NCBI GenBank assembly: GCA_018873225.1
Contig: JAEILZ010000009.1
Span: 921,501-985,500 of the forward strand
Length of the DNA: 64,000 nucleotides
Direction: 5' to 3'
DNA from: [Phialemoniopsis] sp. UDSM-2020
Lineage: Eukaryota > Ascomycota > Sordariomycetes > Thyridiales > Thyridiaceae
The notes below the pieces were generated by a model, which did no database searches, was not told the origin of the DNA, and worked only from the letters and a program-made list of their open reading frames with translations. Shown here in pieces: positions 14,801 through 26,639 of the stretch. Position 1 is the stretch's first letter. The number at the start of each line of letters is the position of its first letter. The position numbers and the translations under genes were made by a program.

Positions 14801-17626
14801 TTGCTTACATAGTTAGAGCTTACGCTCTGAAGACGAGCGCGCGCAGAGGACCGCCGTCTGTCTGATGCCACTATGCCCAACAGCGCAGAGTACCTAGGTA
14901 TGGCTTTTCCCAGACCCCTCCAAGAGCTATCTATTCCCACGGTATGGGAGGGGCCGATCCTCGCTGGCGGGCGGTCTTCTCCATCGTCTCTGCAAGTGCT
15001 GGGAACCAAGAACGCCATCGTCGACTTGTACGGTGGGTTGCAGCTCGTCTGCCACAAGTACATGCTTCATACTTTGACCTCCCAGGCCAAGGCTCTTCTT
15101 CTCGCTGGAAATGAAATCCAAACTGTGGAGCATCGTGGCATCGCGTCGCCGTACCCGCTGGGTACCTCCAAAAAAGCCTACCTAATAAAAGACATGCCCG
15201 AGATGTGGTGGGGAGGGGAAAGCCAGCATTCATCCACCGACCCCCAGTCGGCCTCTCTCTCTCTCTTCACCCATCTCGTCCTCCTCCTCACCACAAGCCC
15301 CATCCGTCGACTACTTGCATGCCATGTACGTAGGTAGTGCTACTCCATCTGTGGGAAGCTATTCTTCTGCTTCCACACCTGCATCCTACCTATTCTTTCC
15401 AATCTCCATTCTCTGCTCTTGTGCACACTCTCTTGCGAACCTGTCTCCTCCCTCCTCTCCTCTCCTCTCGAGCTCTTTTATCGCACTCCCCTTCTCTTCC
15501 ATAACGAGATCACTACACCCCTCCTCCACCTCTGCTCACCCCACCCATCTCCAGTTCTATCCTTGCCTCCCATCCATCCCAAGGGGTACCATGCAGCCAT
15601 GTACCTCTAGGAGCTGCATCGAGACTTGCATCTGAAGCTTTCCAGACCAGTCCGTCTTGACCAGGTACCATCTCGCGGCCAACTGGGGATGGATTGACCT
15701 TCAGCCTCTATCTCTAAGTACATGGCAGCCATAGATGTCCAAGACCTACCTAGCATGTCAGACCCTGCGTGTCCAGCCCCCAGCAACGTAGTCTGTCAGT
15801 GGAGGAGGCATTGATCGTCGCCTCTGCCATTTTGCCCCAGGCTTTGCCCGTTTCTTTGCTTCCACCAAAAGCAAAGGATACCGATTTCTACACCTACCGA
15901 CTACCGACAAGTCTCGCCTACGACAAAGGTACAAACTCCCACCATTTTCGTCCCCAGTCTAGGTCATTACTCCCGTCATCCGACCCATGCCTTTCTGGGC
16001 TGGACGATAATACTAGGTGCTTGGCCGTGGTGTTATTGCTCATCCTCGAACCTCGCTATCAAAAGCCTGGGCGGCCATTGACTTCCTGCACAGCTTCCTT
16101 CCATTCCACTTGTTGTCCTCCTTCTTAGAACATCTCCATCTCTCTTCTGTGTTACTCTCTTGCCTGCCTTTTAGAGACTCTTTGCACTCGTCGAATCAGA
16201 CCAGCCTTGTCACTTGTGAGCGGTCTGTTCCCGGCGCCACAAGAGGGACATCATTGTCGTGTACATCTCCGCTACTCGTTTGTGTACCCTTCTTCCCTCC
16301 CGAGAGCCCCTCCATCTTCCTCTGCGTCCTGGTCTCGACTGCTCGTCATCTCTGCTTCAGCATCCTGAGTTCCGCCCCAGCCCAACTCACAGTTTACGGG
16401 CTTGGAGGACCGACTTACAAGCCTTCCAAGGGTTTCTGTGCCTGGTTGCGCGCCACGCGTCTGATCCGTCCAGACCCTCGCCACTCAGCGCATGTTGGCC
16501 ACCACAGACACACATCTCAGGACCCAATTCGAAATTCCGACACGCGAAGCTCATGAGACTTGATCCTCGCGACAGGCTCCTTGTTCCCGGAAACGACACT
16601 GCGGGTTCCAATCGGCCCTTTGGACGACTATACGAGCTTAAGAATTGCTTCATCGACGTTCTTGACGATCCACTCCTCGACTTCGTGACTTTGCTATCTC
16701 ATCGCCCAAGTCGAAAAGGACTATCCCGTCTGACCGAGTTAGAGTGTACTCACGTTGCACGATCGGAAAGTATTGGCACCGCTTGCAATTCCTATATCGA
16801 CTACCTATCAGCATTTGATCTCAACATCTGCCAGTTGAGAGTCACGACGAAGTTTGGCCCACCAAGCTGAGGAGTGTTCCGGTCCTTTGCATTGATCACG
16901 AAGACGAACGCATGTCGTGTTTCTACTGAGTGGTGTTGGGACTGACGAACCTTGTGCTGAGTAGCATTGGGTCGATCATTCTCCTTACTTTCGCGGTTTC
17001 TCTTTTTGGTTATCAGTCTTTGGATATTGGAAGGCCGATCACTGCCGTGATACTGTTTCCTGGTAACCACGAGTCGGACGGATATCTCCGTTGGCATGTT
17101 GTTGACTGGCTCATACGACGAAGATTGACTACCTCTAAACCAAGACGTAAAACTCCTGGATTCACGAGTTTCTGCATTGGCCTCACCTAGCAACACCCTC
17201 GCACACTCTATTCTGCAGGCCGAAGCCCCAGGACCTAATTCTTCTTCACCCTACGCGGTCATTCGTATACGCCACTGTATTTCGTGCCATCGTATCGACT
17301 CGTACTATCGTCAACAGTCTCTTACTGCTACACCTACACTGTTCAGTCCACGCCGTCATGACGATAGGCGCACATCTCCTTTGACGCATCGACTATTGGT
17401 TTCCTTGCGCTTGACCTCGAGGAAGCCCAACAACATCTTGGTATGCTTCCCTCTGACCGCCACCCAAAGACATCAACTAACATGAACGAAGGAATTTTAT
17501 TCATAGAATTCTACATAAAGTCCCAGCGCAGTACAGCTGCCCGATCTCAGGTGTGCTCTTACCTTTCGGCACTATCACCAGAACACATTTCCTAACTCGC
17601 CGCTAGTACTCCTGCTCGCCTCAGTC
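2819..17626. other. Long stretch without a supportable gene (about 14.8 kb)
   Basis: None of the open frames here combines a sensible start, codon bias, splice structure and a recognisable domain. The 2.8-4.4 kb part holds the ABC gene's 3' side and simple GT- and CT-rich tracts (for example 3310-3340, 3440-3490 and 5100-5130). From about 14.1 kb to 17.6 kb the plus strand is pyrimidine-rich (strongest at 15.25-15.55 kb and 16.1-16.4 kb) with short open frames. It resembles the promoter and long 5' leader of the gene starting at 17627, and a splice-like AG|GTATGAGT lies near 14263. The middle part (5-14 kb) shows no repeats, RNA genes or transposon domains that I can recognise. Confidence 0.6.
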
Positions 17627-19632
17627 ATGGTGCGAGATCTTCCACCGGGATACCTCCCGCGACCTCACTGGCCTGTGGAGAGGTTTGCTCCTGACCCTGT
17701 CGAGGGCTACCGGTATCACCACGAGCAACAAGACTTCAGAGGCCCTCCTATGGTATGACCCACTTCAAAGGCGTATGGTGCGCTTCGACTGACAGTCGTC
17801 CAGGGCATCGATAGAGCGTTGAGAGAACAATGCAAGATTCCGGCGAAGTACTACTTTGTAGCAGCGATTCTGGATGATGGGCAAGAAGTGACGTTCTCGA
17901 GTCCGAATCGGTCTCACGAGGGTCTCGTTCCCAAATTCTTCAACATGCAGCGATGGGTACAATGGACCACCCATCCCGGATCAACAGGTAAATGCACATC
18001 GATCTCCCCAGAGTTGACTTTGGACTGACATCTTGGCTGCTTTATAGGTACTAGCCCGCTCATTGAGGAGCCAGACCTAGGTGCGGAGGAATACTCACGT
18101 CAAAGCCATGCTGAATACGCAAATCGGCGTCCGTACGATCGGCGCCGAATGCACCCTAACGACGCTTTCGATTCACAACGCAATCGGAAGCGGCCGAGGG
18201 CCGTGGGGTTCCATCGGGAGATGGACATCGTTGACGATGACCCTGCCCCGGTCGTAAAAGCCAAGAAGGTCTCGATCAAGATTGGTGATTCGAAACAGGT
18301 CTGGGACCTCTACGATCAGCGTTTTCGCAATCTCCAGCAGACTGCCTGTAAGATCATGGCGAAAGCATGGGTGAAGCTGGTCGAGCCGAAGAAGCAATCT
18401 ACGCATCCATACACGGGAAGTGATGAGAAGGCACCGGACTGGTGGCCGAAGCCGTGGGGCCCAACACGAGACGAAAAGGTTCGACACAAGGAGCCAGATC
18501 ACCTCTACAAGAAGGGCAAGTCCTATTACCTTTCCCTTTCTGCATGTACTGCAGCGAACTGACAGCTAGCAGAGCGCGTTTACCTCCTAAATCATATCCT
18601 GAGGATGATTGTAGAGCCCAATGCCAAACAGCATCCCGACATTCAAAAGCTGAACCTCAATGTCGAAAAGCTGCTGGCTGCAACTGACGAAGCTCTGTCC
18701 AGCTTCTTTTTGGACAAAGACAACCCTAATAACGGCAAGAAGAAGCCGTACCTTAAAGAGCTCTTCCATGTTGCACGGTTCGAAGAAAGATACAAGAATG
18801 GGGAAATAGGTACGCTAATGCCATCATGCGTGTAGATCGGAAGTGTGTGCTAACTAGAACAGATGGGGATACCGATGTCTGGGTTATGGCTGATGACAAG
18901 ATGCCAGAAAGTTATCAGTCAGATAACGAGGACAGCACCCCTTCGAGAGAAGAGGAAGAGTCCGATCCTATCCCCGTTCCTGTGCCGGTTCCTTCCACAA
19001 TGTCACCTCAGCGAGTCAACGGTGCCACCGCACTAATGCCTGCTCCTCCCAATGACCACGAACAGAACAACAACAGCATGCAAAATGCTTCTTTTCTGAC
19101 AGATCTCCCGCATCGCGGTCATCCCTACCAGCCTCCAATGCTCTCGACGAATCTCAACACTGACCACCACTCGTATATGGAAGGTGGAACTATTGGTGTA
19201 AACGGCCCTGGTTCCATGCATGCGCCCCCTGTCAGCATGGCGTTGCAAGAGATCTGTCCCAACCCCCACGACTCGAACCGCCGGGGTTCGCTGTTCAACA
19301 CTTCTGCCGACTTTGGTACACCGACTACGCCAGCCATGTACCAGACCTGGCAACAAGGCACGACGGCTCCCACGAATCCTCCAATGTACGCATTCACGCC
19401 ACAGCAGCAAGCCCAAAACGCGAGCTCGTTTGTCCCTCAGAGCACGGTGACGCCTTATATGGGTCAGCCGTTTGATGGCATGGCACGCACAGGATATGAT
19501 CCCTCGCAAGAGGGTCTTTTCCGGGGTACCACTGTCTCGTCCGCGCCGGTTCACACACAAGGCTATCCGATGTCTCTTCCGCATGATCCCAGAGGCTTGA
19601 AGACTGAGACCCATGGGCGAGGTCTACATTGA
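17627..19632 (+). CDS. YDR124W-like helical-bundle protein (DUF2841 family)
   Basis: Exons 17627-17752, 17804-17987, 18048-18515, 18573-18809 and 18863-19632 join in frame to 594 residues. The conserved domain (about residues 185-335) includes WDLYDQRF, a run of helix, WWPKPWG and VRHKEPDHLYKKERVYLLNHIL. This matches the fungal family named after S. cerevisiae YDR124W and the A. fumigatus hrmA-associated cluster protein AFUB_079030, whose molecular role is poorly known. The N-terminal part is charged. The C-terminal third is low-complexity, rich in Pro, Gln, Ser, Thr and Met, as in many nuclear regulators. The ATG at 17627 is followed by good coding sequence. Intron 3 (18516-18572) starts with GC (GCAAGT), and only this choice gives the expected KKERVYLL junction. 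The long pyrimidine-rich upstream region suggests a long, possibly regulated leader. The family call is fairly sure; function is not inferred. Confidence 0.8.
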
Positions 19633-22241
19633 CGACCTATAGGACAGTTCACGACGAACACACCACCGTTCGCATAGAGAAAGGTCAATCCTGGAACGAA
19701 GGTGCCTCGGATACGTCTAGTGTTTTCCTGAAGGACGTTTAGCAGTTTTCTTTACCCCTGCTTTGTCCTCGGTTCGCTATCAGTCGGTCGTGTTCCCGAT
19801 TGCATCACGGCGTCAGCGGCCTTCTCTTCGACGCCATAATCATTTCTTCGATTTATCAGTATCGACACCGAGAAGACTATATCCGTGGTCCAGGTTTTGT
19901 TCGGTCCAAGAAGAGTCCGACATCTCGTCGGCGTCTTCCATACATCTGCTTTTCGACATGACCACGGAGTTATTAGGGCAGGGCACCCCGGTCTGCTAGC
20001 TCCCTCTCCGCACTTGTTGCGCCCTATTACCTGGCGAAACGGCTGAGGGTGGCAGGAATCACTTGCATATCATCCACCTTGGTCTTTGAACCTTGGGACC
20101 GTTGTTCGTATGGGGGCTTCCCTAACCCCCGGGCATGGACTCTTTCTGCACCTGGTCCATACATCGGCGAAGTAGGCGAACTACTCTGTTTTCACGGCAA
20201 AGACAGGGTGGAAAGGCAGTATTCACTCCGAGAGGGTGAAGGTCTGTCAAGAAGCGCGTTCTTGCAATTTTCGTGTCTTTTTCCATCGTTTCGAGAAGCG
20301 CTGCTATGGAGCAGCATGGCTTCTCCCAGTGCAACAGCGAGCAGCGGAGCATTGGTCTTGCGTTTCATGGAAGAAATATAGCCTGCGGTGTGTTTGGCGC
20401 CTTTTCCACTGGTCGGTTTTGGGCAAAATGAGAAGAAAAAAGGGCCCATTTGACAAGACTTTTGGGGGCGAGGCATGGATATGCCACAACGTTTTGACGA
20501 CTAGCCATTTCTGGTTTTTTCCCCCACGTTTGCTTTTCTTTTGGTTTATTGAGATATGACGATGGATGATATACCACTTTTGTTGTCTGTTGGGGAATTT
20601 AATGCGTCGAGAAAGTGAGCGTTTCCGAGGGTCTGATAGGGGATCGATCATCCATGATGGATTGGGGCGGTGGCTTAACCTGGGATGGAATCTTGGAGAT
20701 TACAACAACCCTTGGTCCCAGACCTGATTTTACGATCTTGACCTCTTCCCACCGTCGCTTGACTTGAAAGACTGTTCTAACACATGGACGGCGAGGGTGT
20801 GGCGTGTACATCACGGCCTGGTGAAGGGTATTCGCTCCGTTATGGCTCGTAGACATTATCGCCATCCCCTCTCCTGGCTCATCCAATGCTTAGTGTTCCA
20901 TGTCGTAATTGCGAGACGCCGTGCACAGAGGCTATCGTCTCGTCACTCGTGCCTGTGTATGTACATGGGAGGACTCGTGCTAGCTTGGGGGCATAGATCT
21001 AAGGCCAAGGTATCTAACACTCAGCTTTCAAGGGTCATCGTGACCATATGTATGGTGGGTCGTAGGCGCATGGATGAAAGTCTGATGAAGTATCGTTGCC
21101 TCTTTCACGAGTATTACGACTACATGGTACCAACGTGCTCGATGGGCTGAATCATTGACTGTTCACTCTGTTGTTTTGTTCTCCCGCGGGTCAGCCACAA
21201 AAACACGAGCAGTTCATTGCATGTAGCCAGTACCGTATGTTCGGCAAGCCACACACATTTTTACTTTAAGACGGTCGTTCGCTCTGGGATAACATGAACT
21301 GTGTCGACATTTTGTCATCTTTCTGATGATAGCCCAGCTGGTTAGCGTTGAAGACCGAGAGCACGTTTGAGTTCGAGGTTTGCTGATCTTGTGAATATCT
21401 CACCAAGTACTCAGAACCTCAGGGGAGCTTTTGAAGGAATCTACGGCTGTTCAAGGGCCGAAAACCCTCGTCATCCTTAATTCAAGGACCTCTTTCCTTT
21501 TTAGCTCTGGAGTGACTCTTAATCACTCTCGATCGTCTGTCTCTCAATACTCCAGGTCTCGAAAGACGCACACAGACTAGACTTCACGGCCAGAAAGCTC
21601 AACAATTTCATCTGATATATCCTTTTCATCCACGTTTTCTCGTGTTTTCCCATTCTCATGCTGCGGAACATCGGGCGCTGTCGTTCATCGTTACTGAGAT
21701 TGGATGCTTCTCGACCTTCATCTGCTCATCTCTTCCTCCTCCCCATCTCTTTTCCCTACCCATCTCTTCCTCCTACCCATCTCTTCCTCCTAACCGTCTC
21801 TTCCTCCCACCCATCTTCTCCATTTCCTCCCCTATTCCCCCCGTCTTTTTTGTCATCCACGACACTTCTCAGATATCCTCCCTCCTTCCACTTCATCTCG
21901 TTTCTCCCGCTTCCGATTATCGAATCAATCCCTACTTCATAGCAACAACACTCCCGATCCTCGTCTACCCTCGAGGAAGCGATTGAACTGCCACTTTTCA
22001 ATGATCGCAGCTTCAGCTTGAACTCGCTCTCATCACACTTGATTTCACCAATCCAAACTATTGCTCACTTTCACCAACACCACCTCTGGATCTCAGTCTT
22101 GACTTGGCACTGACTTCAGTCTCACGGCCAAGTGGACTGGTCAGACGTGATTCCGTTGATCTATTCTATGAGATCATTGAGCAAAGCATTTTCGGGAGCT
22201 CAACGCAATTCCTCAGCTTCGAATCCTGCCACCATATCACC
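19633..22241. other. Intergenic region between the DUF2841-type gene and the GTPase gene
   Basis: This holds the 3' region of the upstream gene and the promoter of the GTPase gene. Only short, unbiased open frames are present. The last 600 bases are CT-rich and contain a tandem array of roughly 17-bp CT-rich units, listed separately. No RNA gene or mobile element is recognised. Confidence 0.6.
21725..21840 (+). repeat. Tandem array of about 17-bp CCATCTCTTCCTCCTA-like units
   Basis: Five to six imperfect units follow one another (CCATCTCTTCCTCC, CCATCTCTTTTCCCTA, CCATCTCTTCCTCCTA, then variants starting ACCGTCTC and CCATCTTC). It lies about 400 bp before the start codon of the GTPase gene, in the pyrimidine-rich stretch usual near fungal transcription starts. 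It is probably promoter sequence. Confidence 0.6.
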
Positions 22242-25200
22242 ATGAGTGCTCTACCTGAGCCCATGGTGAGCACACCATCTCACTCACAACCACTTCTTCG
22301 AGCTCAAATCGATGCACCAAACTCCGGTGTACCTGACGCAGCCAGCCTGATGCCGTCGATAGAACCCTCCCCTGGATCAGCATCCACGGAGGACTCCCAG
22401 AAAACCCCCCAGGCCGAGTCACTCACCGAATCCAATGCACCTGAAGCTCCACTTCGCGCGCAGGCTGATGTACCGCAATCGAATGCGTCTCCAACAGCCA
22501 GCAAGCTCCCATCGATGGAGGCTACTCCTGCTGTACCGGCCCCCGAACCCGAGAAGCACGAAGCTCCTCAGGACAATTTCAGCCCCGGACTACTATCGGA
22601 GCCTATCAAACAACAGCCTTTGAAATTTCCTAATCTCCAAGGCCTGCTCACCGCCGAGGATCCTGAGAAGATCGACTCTGGAGTCAAACTCGCATTGTCT
22701 CGTCTACCACCCATCAGAGAGCAGGCATCAGCAATATTGAACAATACCGAGAAGGCCAAGTTTCTCGGGCACATCACCACTCTCGAGAAGCAGTCCCAGC
22801 GAAATCGCACTGTGGTTGGTGTGGTTGGCAGTACCGGTGCTGGCAAGAGCTCGCTTATCAATGCTCTTATGGACGAGACTCAGCTGCTCCCAACAAACGG
22901 AGTCCGAGCATGTACTGCTGTCATTACAGAGATCTCGTACAATAGCTCTGAGAAGCCCGACCAGCAGTACAGGGCCGAGGTTGAGTTCATCTCAGCTGAT
23001 GATTGGTCCAAGGAACTTGAGTATCTCTTTGGAGAAGTTCTGGAAAACAAGGAGTTATCCAGCGACTACTTGAACGGCGACACAGAGGCTGGCGTCGCGT
23101 ATGCGAAGATCAAGGCCGTATACCCACAGCAAGCGAGAACCAAGGAAATGGTCAAAAATTGCAGCCCGGCCCAGCTTGCGTCAGATCCCGAGGTCAAAAA
23201 GGTTCTCGGCCACGTGAGGCGTTTTGCCACAAGCTCGCCAGGCGCACTCTACAATATCCTGCTCGAGTATCTTGACAGCAAGGACAAAGACTCGCTCCTG
23301 AACAAAGCTTCCAGGTCTCAGACTACTATGGCGTTTTGGCCACTGATCAAAGTCGTGAGGGTTTACGTCAAGGCAGACATCTTGTCGACAGGTATCGTCT
23401 TGGTAGATTTGGTAAGCCACCTAACCCTGGCAGCCGGACAGCCCAACTAACAATAATTCATAGCCTGGTGTTCAGGATGCGAATGCTGCTCGCTCGGCAG
23501 TAGCCAACAGCTACATGATTCAATGCACTGCGATCTGGATCGTGGCACCAATCCAGAGGGCCGTGGATGACAAATCTGCCAAAAACCTGCTGGGCAATTC
23601 ATTCAAACTTCAGCTGAAGATGGACGGAATTTACTCCAACGTCACGTTCATCTGCTCCAAGACGGATGACATCCTAATGAATGAGACAGCGCGACTGGAC
23701 GAGAAAGGTCTCTTGACGGCACTGGATGACCAAGCTACCGTGCTCCGGACACAACTTTCGGATCAGAGGAAGCAACTTGCGGAGTTGGACGAGAGCCTGA
23801 AAGGTGGCGAGAGCCGACTTGCCGACAAGGGCGCCGAATTTCGGACCTGGAAATCGCTATCAAAAGATGTCGCGAATGGTAAAAAGGTCTACGCACCTTC
23901 CACAGTTCCGCAGAAACGAAAGCGCGGAGATGATGCTAGCGGCCGTGGTGTCCAGCGGGACGCTGACGCCTTTGACCTAGATTCGGAGGACGAAGCAACA
24001 GGCAAAGATAATCACGACGATGGCCGTACGCCGCTCACTTCGGAGTCGGTCAAAGACGAGTTAGCCCGAAGGCAACAGGAGGGAAAGACACTCATGGACG
24101 AGGTCGCACAAGCCAAGAAAGCCATTGAGGATGCTACTAAGCTTACCTCGGAAATGACCTCTGCCCTTGAAGATATCTCTCATCAAAAGATTGCAGCTTG
24201 TGTCAAGCTTCGCAACGAGTATTCCAAGGGAGGAATCCGTACCGACTTTGCAGCCGGTATTCGAGAGTGGGTTCGCACACCAAGCTACATATATCCAATC
24301 CACTAACGAGTGTCTAGGCTGGACGAGGAGAAAGGCGCCCACGAAAACCCTGATGGGTTCAACCTAGATGTTCGGGCACGCGATTACAACAAGGTGGCTC
24401 GCTCCCTCGCTGTCTTTTGTGTTAGCTCACGAGGTTATCAGCAAGCATGTGGCCGAGGTGATCCCGAAACCCTTATCAAAGGATTTCAAAGCAAAGAGGA
24501 TTCGGAGATCCCGCAGCTTCGTGCTCATGCCAAGCGCCTCACTGAAGCTGGACGTGTTCTCCGAGGACTGAAGTTCCTCCACGACTTCCACCAGTTGCTC
24601 CAATCCATGAATCTTTGGACTACCGATATTGTCTCCGACAAGCTTACCCTCAGTGCACGCATCCAGAAAGAAGAACTGGCGCACCTCGCCGAGGCACTGG
24701 ATGAGCTCGAGAGTGTAGGTTCCGTGAACACAGCCCCTTCTTGGCAACATTCAAGACTTCTGTATTGACGAAGCTACTTAGGATCTGACCATGGCCCTTG
24801 AATGCACCGTGTCTGACCTTGACAAGAAGGTTGAGAAGAGAATTCTTGACAAGTTGTCGGATGCAGCGCTCTCCGCGAGTGATGCAGCTTACGATGTCGT
24901 CGTTGGTTGGGGAGCAAGAGTCAAAATGGGCGGCGTCCATTGCGGCACGTATAGAGCCATCTGTCGCAGAAGGTATGTGTCCTCGATCTTCTTGTTGTAA
25001 ACTAGAGGATTCTGATAAGCTCCCTAGCGGAGAGAAGACAAAGGGTGCTACTGCCATTGACTTCAACAACGGTAAGCTCAATGGAAAACGACCGAATTGT
25101 CTACCTACTGACATCCCTCAGCACTTGCTGAGCCCTTTCTCAAAGCTATAGCAACTCAATGGGAGAAGACATTCACCAGCGATGCGCCATGCATTCTGCA

Positions 25201-25826
25201 GAGCTTTTCGACGCAGGCTCAACAGTGTCTGCTCGAATTTCATGACGACATCCGCACCCGTCCGGCACTTCGGCAGTATAAAGTGCGTGGCCTCGATTTT
25301 CTCGACAGCCGCATTAGTCACTATGCTATGAAACTGCGGACCTTGGTAGAAGAGAATCGCGAAACTGTCGACGCTGCCCAGAGGACGGCCAACCGCACTA
25401 TTGCGCCGTTCATCAAGTATTCGATGGAGAACACTTACAAGCAATGCGGCGGGATGACTGGTACAGTGCAACTTACAAACTCAGGGTGTATGGAGACATA
25501 CTGACCTCTGTTCAGGTCCAGGCGTTTTTGAGAGGATTAAGGGCGTTATGGCGGACAAAATTGAGAACATTAGGCGCCCGATGTACGAAGAGACCGTCGA
25601 GAAGGTCAAGGCTCCGGTTGAGCAACTGAAACGCGACCTGGAACGCAAGCTGCAGGGTGTGGTCGAGGAAGTTCTTACGGATGTGATGGAAGACTGCAAG
25701 ACCATGATCACAGGGAGGGAAGTGGTTGATGTCACCGACCCGGCGCGACAGGAGATCCGCAAGCTGCTCATTGCGGTCGATGCAGCATTTGCGGCCGGTA
25801 CGCCGCAAGCTCTAGTTGAAACCTAG
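22242..25826 (+). CDS. Large dynamin-like / SLIP-GC-like P-loop GTPase
   Basis: Seven exons (22242-23411, 23464-24266, 24318-24714, 24782-24972, 25028-25071, 25122-25460, 25516-25826) join in frame to 1084 residues. The ATG at 22242 (context CACCATGAG) was chosen over upstream in-frame sequence. Residues 1-170 are a Ser/Pro/Glu-rich disordered leader. The G domain has G1 GVVGSTGAGKSS (about residue 193), a likely G2 Thr in RACTAVITE, G3 DLPG (389-392, split between exons 1 and 2) and a G4-like SKTDD (about 455). Long charged coiled coils follow, with an acidic, lysine-rich nuclear-localisation-like stretch near KKRKRGDD. The C-terminal part has the family's WGA..GG....YRAICRR motif and ends in helical coils. 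It fits fungal relatives of nuclear GTPase SLIP-GC, with GTP-dependent assembly inferred from the dynamin-like layout. The cellular role is unknown; some would annotate it only as a P-loop NTPase. Confidence 0.88.
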
Positions 25827-26498
25827 CTCTAGGCTCCGGGCTCCGGTCACTCCACAAGCTGAGATACTAGACTTGACCTAGGCCCCTGCTTTGGCTCGAA
25901 TTGCGACTCAGCTATAGAATTAGGCTCCGGCTCCTAAGCAGCTATAGACTCAAGGAGGCGTGGTTGCGAAGCAAGAGTACACGACATAGTTCAGTTTACC
26001 GGAGAGTGTCCGCTCTTCTTCGATGATTCTCATGATAGATATGATTAATGAAACCTTCTCTGACGTTGCGTTGCTATATCCTGTTTCTGACACGAGAGCT
26101 GAGTGGGATTTGCTGCTTCAATTACGAAGATTTAAAGATGCAACATCGAGCAAAAAGCCTTTGTGAGCTCTAGGCTGACTCAAGGGGGACGAGCACATAG
26201 ATTTTCATACTGAGATAATCAATGAGGATCAGCATTTTGATGATCTTTTGAGTACGAGGGCGTAATGCGACGGATGTCGGGATAGTGTGAATTACGAGTG
26301 GAACATATGCAGCAAGACCAGCGATAGTGAAATACATGAGAGAGAGCATTGTTATTGATTTTGCGCTCATGTTGTTGTTAATTTGAAGTTATATTATCTC
26401 CCGAATCTGGACTTGGGATAGAATAAAGTTTCCAATGGTGATGATATACCTATCTTGTAGAGAGTCATTATGGACTCTGACGGAGAAACCAGAAGGAG

Positions 26499-26507
26499 AA
26501 AAAAAAA
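26499..26507 (-). terminator. Pol III oligo-T terminator of the tRNA-like gene
   Basis: Nine T in a row on the minus strand directly follow the discriminator base of the tRNA-like gene. This is the standard Pol III stop signal and supports transcription of the element. Confidence 0.65.
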
Positions 26508-26639
26508 TGGCCAGGTCAGGACTCGAACCTGAACCTCCACCGCGTTGCCTTTTTGGAAGAACTGTGCCGCTTAGAAGAACTGTGCAGCCGGGCAGAACTG
26601 TCCTGGCAGGTGAAATGCTGCCAATTACACTACCCGGCC
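26508..26639 (-). tRNA. tRNA-like Pol III gene with an 18-bp-repeat intron (anticodon uncertain)
   Basis: On the minus strand, GGCCGGG at the 5' end pairs with CCTGGCC before a discriminator A (one G-U pair). The A box is TAGTGTAATTGG, the B box GGTTCGAGTCC sits in a perfect 5-bp T stem, and a run of nine T (26499-26507) follows at once as a Pol III terminator. The middle is interrupted by about 60 nt, as expected for a tRNA intron, and a TGCC in the anticodon loop can pair with GGCA inside the intron. With U33 placed normally the anticodon would be GCC (Gly), but this leaves one nucleotide too few between the D and anticodon stems. The D arm looks more like tRNA-Gln. It may be a functional but odd tRNA, a pseudogene or the head of a SINE-like element. 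The intron consists of three 18-bp repeat units also found at 54.7 and 57.5 kb. Confidence 0.6.
26553..26611 (-). repeat. Three 18-bp repeat units inside the tRNA-like intron
   Basis: The minus strand carries three consecutive units of the type GGCACAGTTCTTCYRRR, translating as R-T-V-L-P-G, C-T-V-L-L-S and G-T-V-L-P-K in one frame. The same unit builds the coding repeats at 54.7 kb and the decayed copy at 57.5 kb. It is the whole body of the tRNA-like intron. Confidence 0.65.

Noticed and set aside
16017..16870. Overlapping plus-strand frames of 179 and 203 codons
   Set aside because: Rich in Ser, Leu and Pro from a pyrimidine-rich tract; typical of leader or promoter DNA, with no conserved motif.
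26170..26370. 66-codon hydrophobic frame resembling a small secreted or membrane protein
   Set aside because: Lies in AT-rich DNA where such frames are common; no splice or homology support.
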